Positions 25,977 to 35,035 of a stretch of DNA of 64,000 nt are shown here, in pieces (position 1 is the first letter of the stretch; each line of letters starts with the position of its first letter). Under the pieces are notes generated by a model. That model searched no databases and had not been told where the DNA came from. It saw only the letters and a program-made list of their open reading frames with translations. Location of the stretch: assembly GCA_002483605.1 (NCBI GenBank), contig DLIG01000019.1, forward strand, positions 62,543-126,542, given 5' to 3'. Source of the stretch: Sulfurovum sp. UBA7648. Lineage in GTDB: Bacteria > Campylobacterota > Campylobacteria > Campylobacterales > Sulfurovaceae. A program made the translations under genes and the position numbers.

Positions 25977-26003
25977 GAATGAATAAGATATCTATTCATT
26001 TCC
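25977..26003. terminator. Hairpin between convergent lipoprotein and dut genes
   Basis: AATGAATA and TATTCATT form the stem (extended by G/C and G/T pairs), with loop AGATATC. It lies between two convergent genes and probably ends both transcripts, although a T-run is poor. Confidence 0.4.
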
Positions 26004-26032
26004 TTGTTTGGCCCAAAGGGTCATGAGCTGAT

Positions 26033-26713
26033 TTATTGTTTTGGATAAGATGCTTTTAGTGCATCATAGAGTTCGCTTGGACCAATTGTCGGGTTGGCAG
26101 CAAGCAGGTTTTGCATTACTACATTATCTTCCTTGCCGTTCCATACTTTTGTATAACTTCCATCTTTGTAGCCATGGTCTTGACGGAATTGATTTAGTAT
26201 ATTTTTGCCAATATATAATTGATATAAACTATCTAGATTTAGCCCCGATTGAAATACAACATAAAAATATAAATTTGCCAACTCTTCTAGACTTTCATCT
26301 ATAAATACACATTTTAAAAACTTTTCTATGGCGGCAATTTGATCAAAATATTTATCAGAGATATCGCTAGCAGGTTCTCTTAAGATGCCGAAACTAGGCA
26401 ATGAGGATATTTTTGCAGATAATTCTTCCATCGGTAATTTTTGACTATTTGCATTAAGACGGAGTATCTCACTCATTACAAAATGCCAGATATCCACGAC
26501 TTCTATCTTGATGTTTTCCGTATCGGCAGCAGCATCTATATTTTTCCAATGCTTCCACGGATAAGATTCTATAAGCTCGGCACACTCTAGATATATACAC
26601 CTTCTCCAATCGATCGGTTTGCCTTGTTTTGTTATTCCTGCTTCCCAACCGATGCCGTTAGTTGCATCGTTGAGTTGTTGTTGAAGGGCGAACATAGAGA
26701 GGATTTGAGACAT
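26033..26713 (-). CDS. dut: Dimeric dUTPase (all-alpha type)
   Basis: Hydrolyses dUTP (and dUDP) to dUMP, keeping uracil out of DNA and supplying thymidylate synthesis. It is the all-alpha dimeric type known from Campylobacter and trypanosomatids, unrelated to trimeric Dut. Residues 43-49 (ECAELIE) and 71-74 (EVVD) form the acidic metal-binding ExxE/ExxD motifs; RRC and SYPWKHWK (50-57) also match the family. Length 226. AAAGGT precedes the ATG, with a TATAAT further upstream. Confidence 0.88.
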   Translation of the reverse strand: MSQILSMFALQQQLNDATNGIGWEAGITKQGKPIDWRRCIYLECAELIESYPWKHWKNIDAAADTENIKIEVVDIWHFVMSEILRLNANSQKLPMEELSAKISSLPSFGILREPASDISDKYFDQIAAIEKFLKCVFIDESLEELANLYFYVVFQSGLNLDSLYQLYIGKNILNQFRQDHGYKDGSYTKVWNGKEDNVVMQNLLAANPTIGPSELYDALKASYPKQ

Positions 26714-26738
26714 ATTTTACCTTTATATAAATTACCAA

Positions 26739-26744
26739 ATTATA
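26739..26744 (-). promoter_or_regulatory. -10 box of dut
   Basis: Minus-strand AGATATAATTTGG about 25 bases before the dut ATG. Confidence 0.45.
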
Positions 26745-26852
26745 TCTTTTGGTCGCTTTTGGAGTGCTTTTTTGGTTTTTGATATGGCTGTTGATATTTA
26801 TACCAAAGCCACTTGTTTTGCTTGTTTCATGACACCTTTAGCACTTTTTTAC

Positions 26853-26858
26853 TATAAT
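26853..26858 (+). promoter_or_regulatory. -10 box of purL-purH
   Basis: TATAAT in TACTATAATATAG, 37 bases before the purL ATG, followed by the ribosome binding site AAAAGGAA. No purine riboswitch-like structure is evident in the short leader. Confidence 0.5.
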
Positions 26859-26895
26859 ATAGACCTATTTTATTATCCTAAAAAGGAATATTTTT

Positions 26896-29112
26896 ATGTC
26901 AGCCATCGAAAATATCGAAAGCGTGCTTAAATCGCACAAACTAAGCCCTGCTGAGTATGAGCATATCAAAGAGATCTTGAATCGTGAACCTAATATCGTT
27001 GAGATCGGTATATTTTCTGCCATGTGGAGTGAGCATTGCTCTTATAAATCCAGTAAAAAATATCTAAACGGTTTTCCCACCAAAGCGCCGTGGGTTATCC
27101 AAGGTCCTGGCGAAAATGCCGGAGTTATAGATGTAGGCAACGGTATGGCAGCAGTATTTAAGATGGAAAGCCATAATCACCCAAGCTTCATTGAGCCGTT
27201 CCAAGGAGCAGCAACAGGAGTAGGCGGGATACTAAGAGATGTATTTACTATGGGTGCTAGACCGGTGGCAAACCTAAATTCTCTTCGTTTTGGAAATATC
27301 AAAGGCGATGATAATGTAAATAAATACCAAAGACACCTGGTACGCGGAGTGGTTGAGGGTATCGGAAGCTACGGCAACTGTATGGGTGTTCCGACCGTTG
27401 GCGGCGAAGTGAGTTTTGACGAGAGCTACAATGGAAATATTTTAGTAAACGCATTTGCCTTAGGTCTTGTCAAGCATGAAGATATTTTCCTAGGCGTTGC
27501 TAAAGGCATAGGCAATCCTGTCATATATGTCGGCTCAAAAACAGGACGCGACGGACTTGGCGGAGCTGTCATGAGTAGTGATAGCTTCACAGAAGAGAGC
27601 AAATCACTTAGACCTACCGTGCAAGTAGGAGATCCGTTTACTGAAAAGCTGCTTCTTGAAGCATGTCTTGAGCTTTTTGCTACTGATCATGTCGTAGGCA
27701 TACAGGATATGGGTGCAGCAGGGCTTACAAGCTCATCATTTGAGATGGCCGGCAAAACAGGTGCCGGGATGATAATGAACTTAGATAAAGTACCTGCACG
27801 TGAAGAGGGGATGAGCCCATATGATTTCATGTTGAGTGAATCTCAAGAGAGAATGCTAATATGCGCCAAGCAAGGCAGTGAGCAGGCTATCATAGATATA
27901 TTTGAAAAATGGGGCTTGGACGCTGCGGTTATCGGAGAAGTTACCGATACGGGCAGAATGGAGCTATTTTGGCATGGAGAAAAATGTGCAGATATGCCGA
28001 TAGCTCCGGTTAGCGAAGAAGCGCCTATTTTGGATCGTCCGACACTAAGACCGGCTTATTTGGACGCAGTTAATGCCAAAGATATTTCTGACTATCCGGC
28101 TGTGTCAAACCAAGAAGCATTTGAAAAACTATTATCTTCACTCGAAGTGGTAGATAAAGCATGGATATATGAACAGTATGACTCTATGGTGCAGACAAAT
28201 ACTATAAAACGTCCGGGCTCTTTGGATGCTAGTGTGATCCGTATCAAGCAAAATGACAAAGCATTGGCCATGAGCGCTGATTGTAATCCAAGATATTGCT
28301 ATATAGATCCGCATAAAGGCGCAGCGTTAGCTGTAGTAGAGAGCGGAAGAAATGTCGCTATGAGCGGCGCAAGGCCACTTGCAATTACTGACTGTCTAAA
28401 TTTCGGAAACCCTGAAAATCCTGAGGTTATGTGGCAGTTTGCGCAAGCGTGCGAAGGTATCAAAGAAGCTTGTGCGACATTAGATACACCGGTAGTCAGC
28501 GGTAACGTATCTTTGTACAATGAGACAAACGGCGTAAGTGTTTTCCCTACGCCGGCTATCGCTATGGTGGGGCTAAATGATGACTGCAATAAAGTGCTCA
28601 AAAGTTCATTTCAAAAAGAAGGCAATGTGCTTTTACTTGTAGGCAAAACAAAAGGCGAGTTTGGCGGATCACTCTATATCAAAGAGCTTTTTGGAGAAAC
28701 TGCCGGCAAACTCGGAGAGATCGATTATACTGCCGAACTTAGACTTTGGGATCTTGTGATCAATGCAAACAAAAAAGGGCTTTTGAGATCAGCCAAAGAT
28801 ATGGGCATGGGCGGTATCGCTATAGCACTGGCCAAGATGTCAGCGCTTTCAGGCTTTGGCGTAGAAGCTCATGTTAAACTGGAAAATGCAAATGAGATCT
28901 TTGATGAGAGCCAAAGCAGGGCGATCTTGGAAGTAACGCCAGAAGATGTAAATACTGTAGCTAAAATGGCAAGCGACCTTGGCCTGCATATAGAGGCGAT
29001 AGGAAATGTCAAAGGAGATGCTTTCGTCCTCAACGATGTAAGCATGCCGGTTGAACAGTTGCAAGGTATCTATTTTGGTACATTCAAAAAAACAATAGAA
29101 CAAGATTTATAA
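26896..29112 (+). CDS. purL: Phosphoribosylformylglycinamidine synthase subunit PurL
   Basis: Fourth step of purine synthesis: ATP-dependent amidation of FGAR. The 738-residue protein is the small, three-component type that needs PurS and PurQ. It shows the catalytic His region [11 protein letters not shown] (about 44-54), the ATP-binding [12 protein letters not shown] (about 90-101), GPGENAGV, and the two repeated AIRS-like halves, the second starting near [11 protein letters not shown]. It forms a pair with purH (22-base gap). Confidence 0.97.
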   Translation: MSAIENIESVLKSHKLSPAEYEHIKEILNREPNIVEIGIFSAMWSEHCSYKSSKKYLNGFPTKAPWVIQGPGENAGVIDVGNGMAAVFKMESHNHPSFIEPFQGAATGVGGILRDVFTMGARPVANLNSLRFGNIKGDDNVNKYQRHLVRGVVEGIGSYGNCMGVPTVGGEVSFDESYNGNILVNAFALGLVKHEDIFLGVAKGIGNPVIYVGSKTGRDGLGGAVMSSDSFTEESKSLRPTVQVGDPFTEKLLLEACLELFATDHVVGIQDMGAAGLTSSSFEMAGKTGAGMIMNLDKVPAREEGMSPYDFMLSESQERMLICAKQGSEQAIIDIFEKWGLDAAVIGEVTDTGRMELFWHGEKCADMPIAPVSEEAPILDRPTLRPAYLDAVNAKDISDYPAVSNQEAFEKLLSSLEVVDKAWIYEQYDSMVQTNTIKRPGSLDASVIRIKQNDKALAMSADCNPRYCYIDPHKGAALAVVESGRNVAMSGARPLAITDCLNFGNPENPEVMWQFAQACEGIKEACATLDTPVVSGNVSLYNETNGVSVFPTPAIAMVGLNDDCNKVLKSSFQKEGNVLLLVGKTKGEFGGSLYIKELFGETAGKLGEIDYTAELRLWDLVINANKKGLLRSAKDMGMGGIAIALAKMSALSGFGVEAHVKLENANEIFDESQSRAILEVTPEDVNTVAKMASDLGLHIEAIGNVKGDAFVLNDVSMPVEQLQGIYFGTFKKTIEQDL

Positions 29113-29134
29113 TAAAGAGAGTAGAAGAAAGTAT

Positions 29135-30667
29135 ATGAGAGCATTATTAAGCGTTAGTGACAAAAGCGGGATTGTAGAGTTTGCACAGGGATTGGAAGCA
29201 TTAGGATTTGAGATAATAAGCACAGGCGGTACATACAAAGCATTAAAAGATGCAGGAGTCAAAGTCGTAGAAGCCAGTGAAGTGACAAAATTCCCTGAAT
29301 GTTTTGAAGGACGTGTAAAAACCCTAAATCCTTTTATCCATGGAGGGATACTTCACAAAAGAGGCGACGCGGCACATTTGGCACAAGCCAAAGAGCTTGG
29401 CGTTGAGGGTATCGACTTGGTTTGCGTAAACCTATATCCGTTCAAAGCTACGATTGAGAGAACCGATGATTTTGAAGAGATCATAGAAAATATAGACATC
29501 GGCGGGCCTGCGATGGTGCGAAGCGCAGCCAAAAACTTTGAGAGTGTATATATAGTCACTGACAATGCCGATTATGCAAGAGTACTAGAAAACATAGGCG
29601 CTCAAAAAGACGGCTTGGAGCTCAGACGTGAACTCATGATAAAAGCTTTTGAGCATACTGCAGCTTATGACAGCATGATAGCAAACTATATGAACAGCAG
29701 ATTCAATAACGGCTTTGGCGATCATCAGTTCATAGTCGGTAAAAAAGTATTTGACACCAGATACGGTGAAAACCCACATCAAAAGGGCGCTTTGTACGAG
29801 TTTGACAAACATTTTTCAAATAAATTTATAACCGTAAAAGGCGAGGCATCGTTTAACAACATGGGAGATATAAGCGGAGCTGCCAAAATCGCTTCGGCAT
29901 TTGGCAATGATAATGCAGTATGTATCGTCAAACACGGCAATCCATGCGGTTTTGCCATCAAGGACAGTCTGCTTGAAAGCTACACCGAAGCACTCAAATG
30001 CGATCCTGTTTCTGCATTTGGCGGCGTAGTAGCAGTTAATGGCATAGTTGAAAAAGAATTAGCCGAGAAAATGAATGAAATTTTCCTTGAAGTGGTATTC
30101 GCAGCTGATTTTACCGATGAAGCAGTCGAAGAGTTATCCAAGAAAAAAAGAATCAAATTATTCAAACAGGGTACTAAAAAGCTTGAGATGGCAAATGATG
30201 CATTTAATTTCAAGATGGTTGACGGAGGGTTTGTTTATCAAGATGCAGATTTCATAGAAGCAGACGAAGTGGCAAATTCAGAACTCAAAACAACCAGAAA
30301 AGCTACCGAGCAGGAAAAGAAAGATATGGAGATAGCTTATAAAGTGGCTGCATTAACCAAATCTAACTGCGTAGTTTATGTCAAAAATTCAGCTATGGTA
30401 GCTGTAGGTATGGGTATGACCAGCCGTGTAGATGCAGCAAAAGCAGCACTAAGAAAGGCTGAAGATATGGGACTGGACGTAAGCGGATCGGTTTTGGCAA
30501 GCGAAGCATTCTTCCCGTTTAGAGACAGCATCGATGCAGCGGCCGAGGCTGGGGTGAAATGCGTTATTGAGCCTGGCGGAAGTGTCCGTGACGATGAAGT
30601 CATCGAAGCTGCCAATGAGTTTGGAATGGCGTTGTATTTCACAGGAAAAAGACACTTTTTGCATTAA
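29135..30667 (+). CDS. purH: Bifunctional AICAR transformylase/IMP cyclohydrolase
   Basis: Catalyses the last two steps to IMP. The 510-residue protein has an N-terminal MGS-like cyclohydrolase domain (about 1-190; [25 protein letters not shown]) and a C-terminal AICAR transformylase domain with the catalytic Lys-His in [12 protein letters not shown] (about 262-273) and the late [12 protein letters not shown] stretch. It has the usual length. It follows purL in one transcript. A 432-base gene-free stretch rich in palindromes follows its stop codon. Confidence 0.97.
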   Translation: MRALLSVSDKSGIVEFAQGLEALGFEIISTGGTYKALKDAGVKVVEASEVTKFPECFEGRVKTLNPFIHGGILHKRGDAAHLAQAKELGVEGIDLVCVNLYPFKATIERTDDFEEIIENIDIGGPAMVRSAAKNFESVYIVTDNADYARVLENIGAQKDGLELRRELMIKAFEHTAAYDSMIANYMNSRFNNGFGDHQFIVGKKVFDTRYGENPHQKGALYEFDKHFSNKFITVKGEASFNNMGDISGAAKIASAFGNDNAVCIVKHGNPCGFAIKDSLLESYTEALKCDPVSAFGGVVAVNGIVEKELAEKMNEIFLEVVFAADFTDEAVEELSKKKRIKLFKQGTKKLEMANDAFNFKMVDGGFVYQDADFIEADEVANSELKTTRKATEQEKKDMEIAYKVAALTKSNCVVYVKNSAMVAVGMGMTSRVDAAKAALRKAEDMGLDVSGSVLASEAFFPFRDSIDAAAEAGVKCVIEPGGSVRDDEVIEAANEFGMALYFTGKRHFLH

Positions 30668-30676
30668 TATCTCATC

Positions 30677-30703
30677 CGTCATTCCGTACTTGATACGGAA
30701 TCC
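30677..30703 (+). repeat. REP-like palindrome R1 (family A)
   Basis: CGTCATTCCGTA-CTTGA-TACGGAATCC: 8-bp arms ATTCCGTA/TACGGAAT around a 5-base loop. Almost identical to R4. Confidence 0.8.
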
Positions 30704-30713
30704 ACAACCATCG

Positions 30714-30740
30714 GTCATCCTGAACTTGTTTCAGGATCTC
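30714..30740 (+). repeat. REP-like palindrome R2 (family B)
   Basis: GTCATCCTGAA-CTTG-TTTCAGGATC; arms ATCCTGAA/TTCAGGAT. Shares the GTCAT lead and GATC/GAATC tail with family A. R6 is its inverted copy. Confidence 0.8.
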
Positions 30741-30756
30741 ACTATATTCTTTTAAA

Positions 30757-30786
30757 CTCGTTCCCATCGTCTCGATGGGAACGCAT
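30757..30786 (+). repeat. REP-like palindrome R3 (family C)
   Basis: Perfect 10-bp arms GTTCCCATCG/CGATGGGAAC with loop TCT, framed by CTC at the left and GCAT at the right. R8 has the same frame but a different stem. Confidence 0.8.
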
Positions 30787-30800
30787 ATTCCTCGCAAAAG

Positions 30801-30827
30801 CGTCATTCAGTACTTGATACGGAATCC
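30801..30827 (+). repeat. REP-like palindrome R4 (family A)
   Basis: Differs from R1 by one base (ATTCAG for ATTCCG), which breaks one pair of the stem. With R5 it repeats the R1-R2 composite 124 bases further on. Confidence 0.8.
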
Positions 30828-30837
30828 ACAACTATAA

Positions 30838-30864
30838 GTCATTTTAAACTCGTTTCAGAATCTC
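30838..30864 (+). repeat. REP-like palindrome R5 (family B, decayed)
   Basis: Aligned with R2 at about 22 of 27 positions; stem weakened by a mismatch and a G-T pair. Same spacing from R4 as R2 from R1. Confidence 0.65.
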
Positions 30865-30883
30865 ATTTAAAACAATATCTTTT

Positions 30884-30910
30884 AGATCCTGAAATAAATT
30901 CAGGATGACG
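30884..30910 (-). repeat. REP-like palindrome R6 (family B, inverted)
   Basis: AGATCCTGAAATAAATTCAGGATGACG; its reverse complement matches R2 except at two loop positions. It faces R2, so the pair is in head-to-head orientation. Confidence 0.75.
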
Positions 30911-30915
30911 CTCTT

Positions 30916-30940
30916 GTCATTCCTGCGAAGGCAGGAATCC
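30916..30940 (+). repeat. REP-like palindrome R7 (family A variant)
   Basis: GTCATTCCTGC-GAAG-GCAGGAATCC with perfect 8-bp arms. Same outer frame (GTCATTCC...GGAATCC) as R1, but the inner stem differs and still pairs. The form ATTCC-N-GGAAT also recalls neisserial dRS3 repeats. Confidence 0.8.
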
Positions 30941-30985
30941 AGAAATATACAATCCCACTATCATCAACAATTTATCCTATTTAAC

Positions 30986-31016
30986 CTCGTTCCATATCTC
31001 CTGATATGGAACGCAT
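30986..31016 (+). repeat. REP-like palindrome R8 (family C)
   Basis: Perfect 10-bp arms GTTCCATATC/GATATGGAAC with loop TCCT, framed by CTC and GCAT as in R3. Inner stem bases differ from R3 on both sides with pairing kept. Confidence 0.8.
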
Positions 31017-31099
31017 ACTTCTTTGCATTAACCGCCAATTAATATTTTTTTGATACCATTCTTTTTTAAAAATTAAAAGTTATAAAAGGACTATTTTTT

Positions 31100-31498
31100 A
31101 TGAAGAAAATATTATTAGCTATTTCAGCTATATCGGCCATAGCCAATGCTGATATTACTAATGTAGTTGCAACTAAATCATTTTTAGCCAAACCTATCAA
31201 GATCATAGATATCCGCACTCCTGCAGAGTGGGCGCAAACCGGTATAGTCAAAGGTTCATATCCTATTATGTTCTTTAATGATAAAGGTGAAGCAAAGCCG
31301 GATGCTTTTCTTGTGCAACTCAATAAGGTTGTCAAGAAAAATGAAAAATTTGCAATTATCTGCCGTACTGGTTCTAGAACAGCTGCGATAGCACCGTTTT
31401 TGTCCGATGAGAAAGATTATAATGTGATCAATCTCCAAGGCGGCATCATGAAGCTTATGCAAGAAGGGTATAAACCTGTACCATATCGCGTAAGATAA
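31100..31498 (+). CDS. Periplasmic rhodanese-like protein
   Basis: A 132-residue protein with a signal peptide (cleavage near ANA, residue 17) and a single rhodanese domain. The active-site loop is CRTGSRT with catalytic Cys88; IIDIRTPAEW (35-44) is the conserved first motif. Such domains carry sulfane sulfur as a persulfide; a periplasmic location would fit sulfur oxidation or thiosulfate/cyanide handling in sulfur-metabolising Campylobacterota, but the substrate is not shown by the sequence. It stands alone and is convergent with the Ktr genes. Confidence 0.85.
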   Translation: MKKILLAISAISAIANADITNVVATKSFLAKPIKIIDIRTPAEWAQTGIVKGSYPIMFFNDKGEAKPDAFLVQLNKVVKKNEKFAIICRTGSRTAAIAPFLSDEKDYNVINLQGGIMKLMQEGYKPVPYRVR

Positions 31499-31512
31499 AA
31501 GATAAAATCAGA

Positions 31513-31547
31513 CAAGAAGGTTTGCTCTTTGTAGTCAAACTTTCTTG
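31513..31547. terminator. Bidirectional terminator-like hairpin, rhodanese/trkA
   Basis: CAAGAAGGTTTG and CAAACTTTCTTG form a 12-bp stem with one G-T pair and an 11-base loop. It overlaps the trkA stop codon (31535-31537) between convergent genes. Confidence 0.5.
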
Positions 31548-32185
31548 CTCAATGCTTCTATATTTGTATTATCACCTAAGACTACCAGTATATCATCACT
31601 TTCGAGTATATCATCATTTTCAAATTTAGTATGCCATTTGCCTTGATGTTTGTATGCGATAGGCTTAACATGATAATCATTTTCAAATGTTGATGACAAG
31701 ATCGATGTCCCGACCCAAAAGTTTGGTACTGTTAATTTGGCTAACTTCATAGTAATAGAAAGATCGATAGTTTCATAGTACATATTTGCAACCATTTTTT
31801 TAACTATCTTTTTAGCTGTTTCCATCTCTGGATACACGACTTTTGTAGCACCTATTTTGGATAAAATTTGACCATGGATACGAGTGATCGCTTTTGCAAT
31901 AACTGTTTTTACTCCTATCTCCTTGAGTGCCATTACAGTTAATATGCTAGCTTCTATATTCTCTCCAATGCTCACTATAGCTACATCAACTTGCCCGATA
32001 CCGGCTTCGCTTAGAGCATGCATATCTGTTGAATCCAGTATGATAGCATCTTGTACAAATTCACTGATCTCTCTTGTTTGATCTTCGTTTATATCTGCTG
32101 CTATGACACTCATGCCTTGCTGCGCCAATCCTTTGGCAACATGAAATCCAAATTTTCCAAGTCCAATTACGGCAAAACTTTTCAT
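31535..32185 (-). CDS. Potassium uptake regulatory subunit (KtrA/TrkA type)
   Basis: A cytoplasmic RCK protein of 216 residues that gates the TrkH/KtrB-type channel next to it in response to bound nucleotide. The N-terminal TrkA-N domain has a canonical GLGKFGFHVA nucleotide motif (8-17), an acidic residue at the end of strand 2 (AADIN), and the TrkA-C domain occupies about 130-216. The length is that of KtrA (one RCK unit) rather than TrkA of E. coli (two units). It overlaps the trkH stop by 4 bases. Confidence 0.9.
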   Translation of the reverse strand: MKSFAVIGLGKFGFHVAKGLAQQGMSVIAADINEDQTREISEFVQDAIILDSTDMHALSEAGIGQVDVAIVSIGENIEASILTVMALKEIGVKTVIAKAITRIHGQILSKIGATKVVYPEMETAKKIVKKMVANMYYETIDLSITMKLAKLTVPNFWVGTSILSSTFENDYHVKPIAYKHQGKWHTKFENDDILESDDILVVLGDNTNIEALSKKV

Positions 32186-33474
32186 AATATTATCCTTCCT
32201 TCGGGGTATTTTATGCGACTAAGAGCCGCTTTGCCGATAATGGCTATTGTAAATGCAAAGACACCTATACGCCCCATTAGCATAAGCAGCATTATGTTTA
32301 TTTTCCCGGCATCGCTAAATAATGCACTATAGCTTAGTGTTCCTCCATTGCCCGTAGATAACCCCACTGTGCCAAATGCCGAAGTTGTTTCAAACAATAT
32401 CCGCAGAAATGGTAATTTTTCAATTTCACTCAATACAACGGTTGAAAATACAACATAAAGCGATGCTATAAAAATTATCGTATATGCTTTATTGATCTGA
32501 TATGATGGAATTGAACGGTGGAAAATATGTACATTCGTTTCTCCTCTAAGTGTGTACCACATGCCTAAAAATGCCAATGCCACAGTTGTAACCTTTAATC
32601 CTCCGGCAGTTCCTCCAGGACCTCCTCCTGTCATCATAAAAAAAGTTCCAAAAAAAAGATTGGAATCCGTTAGGGTAGATAGATCAATAGTATTAAATCC
32701 GGCTGTGCGATAATTGACTGATGCAAACCACGCAGCCATTATTTTATGGTATATTGACATCTCTTTAAAAGCATGATCCCATTCTAATGAAAGCAGTAAA
32801 AACATACCAAGAATAGTCAATAATACATACATTGTTAATACAATCTTGGTATGAGTCGATATACGATTAACTTCTTTTTTATAATAGTTTGAAAGCTCTA
32901 TGATGACAATATATCCCATTCCCCCTAATATGATCAAAAGAGGAATAGTAAGATTGATAATGATGTCTTGACTATATCCCATAAGATTGTCATTAAACAG
33001 CGAAAAACCGGCATTATTAAAAGCAGAGACAGCATGAAAGGTGCCAAACCACAATGCTTGTCCAAAAGGCATATCTGCCCAAAAACGAAGAGTCAAGATA
33101 ACAATACCGACAACTTCGATCATTACAATTGAAGCAACCACGATCTTTAAAAATCTAACCAAGCCTTCCATACCCGGATAATTTAGAGATTCTTGCAGCA
33201 GCATACGGTCTCTGTGTGCTATTTTTTGATGACGAATAACCGATAAAAAAGTTACTGCGGTCATATATCCAAGTCCGCCTATTTGGATAAGCAGCATAAT
33301 AATAAACTGCCCAAATAGGGTAAAATCAGCTGCAGTATCTTTGACGATCAATCCGGTAACACAAACAGCAGATGTGGATGTAAAAAGTGCATCTATAACT
33401 CTTAATTCACCATTGTGAGCAAATGGCAACATTAGCAATGCAGAGCCAAATGCTATAAGAGCTATGAAACTCAA
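32182..33474 (-). CDS. TrkH/KtrB-family potassium uptake channel subunit
   Basis: Membrane pore of a Ktr-type potassium (often sodium-dependent) uptake system, with four pore-loop repeats. Filter-like stretches are visible: TSAVCVTGL, FNNAGFS, NYRTAGFN and SAFGTVGLSTG, each with the conserved glycine. The frame from the TTG at 33474 gives 430 residues but begins inside the first membrane helix, without a ribosome binding site. The frame is open further upstream and there encodes ...HTHEIKLILL, but contains no ATG, GTG or TTG. One inserted A after the out-of-frame ATG at 33492-33494 would give MKIKLILLSF, a good start. The 5' end is therefore uncertain. Confidence 0.85.
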   Translation of the reverse strand: MSFIALIAFGSALLMLPFAHNGELRVIDALFTSTSAVCVTGLIVKDTAADFTLFGQFIIMLLIQIGGLGYMTAVTFLSVIRHQKIAHRDRMLLQESLNYPGMEGLVRFLKIVVASIVMIEVVGIVILTLRFWADMPFGQALWFGTFHAVSAFNNAGFSLFNDNLMGYSQDIIINLTIPLLIILGGMGYIVIIELSNYYKKEVNRISTHTKIVLTMYVLLTILGMFLLLSLEWDHAFKEMSIYHKIMAAWFASVNYRTAGFNTIDLSTLTDSNLFFGTFFMMTGGGPGGTAGGLKVTTVALAFLGMWYTLRGETNVHIFHRSIPSYQINKAYTIIFIASLYVVFSTVVLSEIEKLPFLRILFETTSAFGTVGLSTGNGGTLSYSALFSDAGKINIMLLMLMGRIGVFAFTIAIIGKAALSRIKYPEGRIIL

Positions 33475-33556
33475 TAAAATAAGTTTTATTTCATGCGTAT
33501 GAGGATTCGTGATCTCTCCTTTGGTATGGCTGGATATTATGATATGATCATACTGC

Positions 33557-34168
33557 TTACGATTGTTTTGCTTTTGATGGCTGTTTTTCTCTTAGCTGGA
33601 TTAATATCTCATCAAAGTTTTTTTCTTTTAAAAGCCCTGCGAATTGTTGACGATATGTTTGAATGATACTCACACCGGCTAACTCTACATCATAAATAAG
33701 CCAATTACCGCTATTTTTGCTATTATGAAAATTGTAATTTATTTTGTATGTCTCATCTTTGCCAATAACCTCTGTTTGCAATTGTAATCTGCCTTTTTGA
33801 TAAGGTTTTACACCTTTGTAGATCACTTTTTGATTATTATAAAGATCAAGTTTGTCAAGATATGACTGTTTAAGTCTCGCTATAAATAGCCTTGTAAACT
33901 CTTTTTGCTGTGCAGAAGTAATAGAATCCCAAGTTTTGCTGCTTAAAGCCAATTTTGCCATAAGAGCATAATCAAAAACAGGATCCAAGGTGCGAATAAT
34001 TTCTTGCCCTCTTATTGTATTTGATTCTTTTTTCTTTAATACCGTCAATACCTTTTCTATTTTGCTGTGCATAACCGGCTCGATCTCATTTTGTCTTAAA
34101 GCAAAAGACGGAATGCTAATTGTTGCTAATATCAAAAATATTTTAAGTAGTTTGTTTGTCTTCATCAC
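33557..34168 (-). CDS. mlaC: MlaC-family phospholipid-binding periplasmic protein
   Basis: Periplasmic carrier that shuttles phospholipid between the outer-membrane MlaA complex and the inner-membrane MlaFEDB transporter. The 203-residue protein has a signal peptide (MMKTNKLLKIFLILATISIPSFA) and the Ttg2D/MlaC domain with PVFDYALMAKLALSSKTWDSI (about 65-85) and LIYDVELAGVSIIQTYRQQF (about 156-175), both signature stretches. It lies directly after mlaA (gap of three bases). The other Mla subunits are not in this window. Confidence 0.9.
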   Translation of the reverse strand: MMKTNKLLKIFLILATISIPSFALRQNEIEPVMHSKIEKVLTVLKKKESNTIRGQEIIRTLDPVFDYALMAKLALSSKTWDSITSAQQKEFTRLFIARLKQSYLDKLDLYNNQKVIYKGVKPYQKGRLQLQTEVIGKDETYKINYNFHNSKNSGNWLIYDVELAGVSIIQTYRQQFAGLLKEKNFDEILIQLREKQPSKAKQS

Positions 34169-34171
34169 AAA

Positions 34172-34999
34172 TTATTCCTTTATTTTTTGTCTTCTTTGTT
34201 GGGTGTAAGCATCGCGCAAAAATGAATATAGATCTAAAGCATCTTTTTTGATCAAATCGTATTCACCTAAGTGTAAAGATGTTTTATTGATCACTTCTAC
34301 GCTGCCGATCAAGACATCTTGATAGGTATTTTGTGGTATTTTATAGCAAATATTATCCGCATCTGCACTATAAAGCGGACTTATATAGGTATCTCCGACT
34401 AAGCCGACAGTATCACGCAAGTTAGAGGATCCAAGGATCGGCAATACTATATACGGACCGTCAGGCAAGCCATAAAATCCAAGTGTTTGACCAAGATCTT
34501 CATCGTGTCTTTCCCATCCAAGGTCAGTTTTGGCAGGGTCAAATAATCCTCCAAGCCCAAAAATCGTATTAACTACAAATCGTCCAGTTTCCTCGGCAGA
34601 ATTCTTGATTTTAAATTGCAATAGGTTATTTGCCAGTCTTATCGGAAAACGCAAATGATGAATCAAATTATTTACAGAGATCCTAGCTTTCTCAGGCAGT
34701 ATTTTTGCATACCCGGTGGCTATGGGGTCAGCAATATTTTTATAAAATTTATCATTAACATTTGTCATAAACTTATTGTATCCGCTAAATGGATCAAAAA
34801 CGGCAGTTTTGTTAACATCGCCAAATTCTTCTTCGAAGGAAGCTGTATTGCCAATGCTTGTATTGATCTCATTGGTTGTATTAACATCAGACGAACTGAT
34901 TATCGATGTTGCTGTAGAGTTATTTTCGATTGCCGTATCAGCAAATGTGTTTGTATAGCCTAACATCATTGCAATGATAAAAATTTTTCTTGCATTCAT
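34172..34999 (-). CDS. mlaA: MlaA (VacJ) homologue without lipobox
   Basis: The MlaA protein removes mislocated phospholipid from the outer leaflet of the outer membrane. The 275-residue homologue shows the family stretches DPFSGYNKFM (about 69-78), RFVVNTIFGLGGLFDPA (about 140-156) and the DLGQTLGFYGLPDGPYIVLP region (about 168-187). Known MlaA proteins are lipoproteins, but the signal peptide here (MNARKIFIIAMMLGYTNTFA) has no cysteine, so it would be released by signal peptidase I or held by its own amphipathic ring. A Thr/Asn/Ser-rich, acidic linker follows (about 22-60). It is the first gene of mlaA-mlaC; the Ktr genes follow 82 bases after mlaC. Confidence 0.9.
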   Translation of the reverse strand: MNARKIFIIAMMLGYTNTFADTAIENNSTATSIISSSDVNTTNEINTSIGNTASFEEEFGDVNKTAVFDPFSGYNKFMTNVNDKFYKNIADPIATGYAKILPEKARISVNNLIHHLRFPIRLANNLLQFKIKNSAEETGRFVVNTIFGLGGLFDPAKTDLGWERHDEDLGQTLGFYGLPDGPYIVLPILGSSNLRDTVGLVGDTYISPLYSADADNICYKIPQNTYQDVLIGSVEVINKTSLHLGEYDLIKKDALDLYSFLRDAYTQQRRQKIKE

Positions 35000-35029
35000 C
35001 TTGATCTGCCTTTATATGAATTTTATAAT

Positions 35030-35035
35030 ATTATA
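35030..35035 (-). promoter_or_regulatory. -10 box of mlaA-mlaC
   Basis: Minus-strand GATATAATATT about 30 bases before the mlaA ATG; AAAGG lies between the two. Confidence 0.45.

Larger units (their letters stand above)
30668..31099. other. Gene-free interval holding eight REP-like palindromes
   Basis: The interval between purH and the rhodanese gene codes for nothing I can support. About 230 of its 430 bases lie in eight imperfect or perfect inverted repeats of 25-31 bases, falling into three families (listed separately). The last 60 bases hold the AT-rich upstream region of the rhodanese gene. Confidence 0.85.

Noticed and set aside
30668..31099. CRISPR array
   Set aside because: The repeats are different palindromes at irregular distances in both orientations; there are no uniform spacers and no cas genes.
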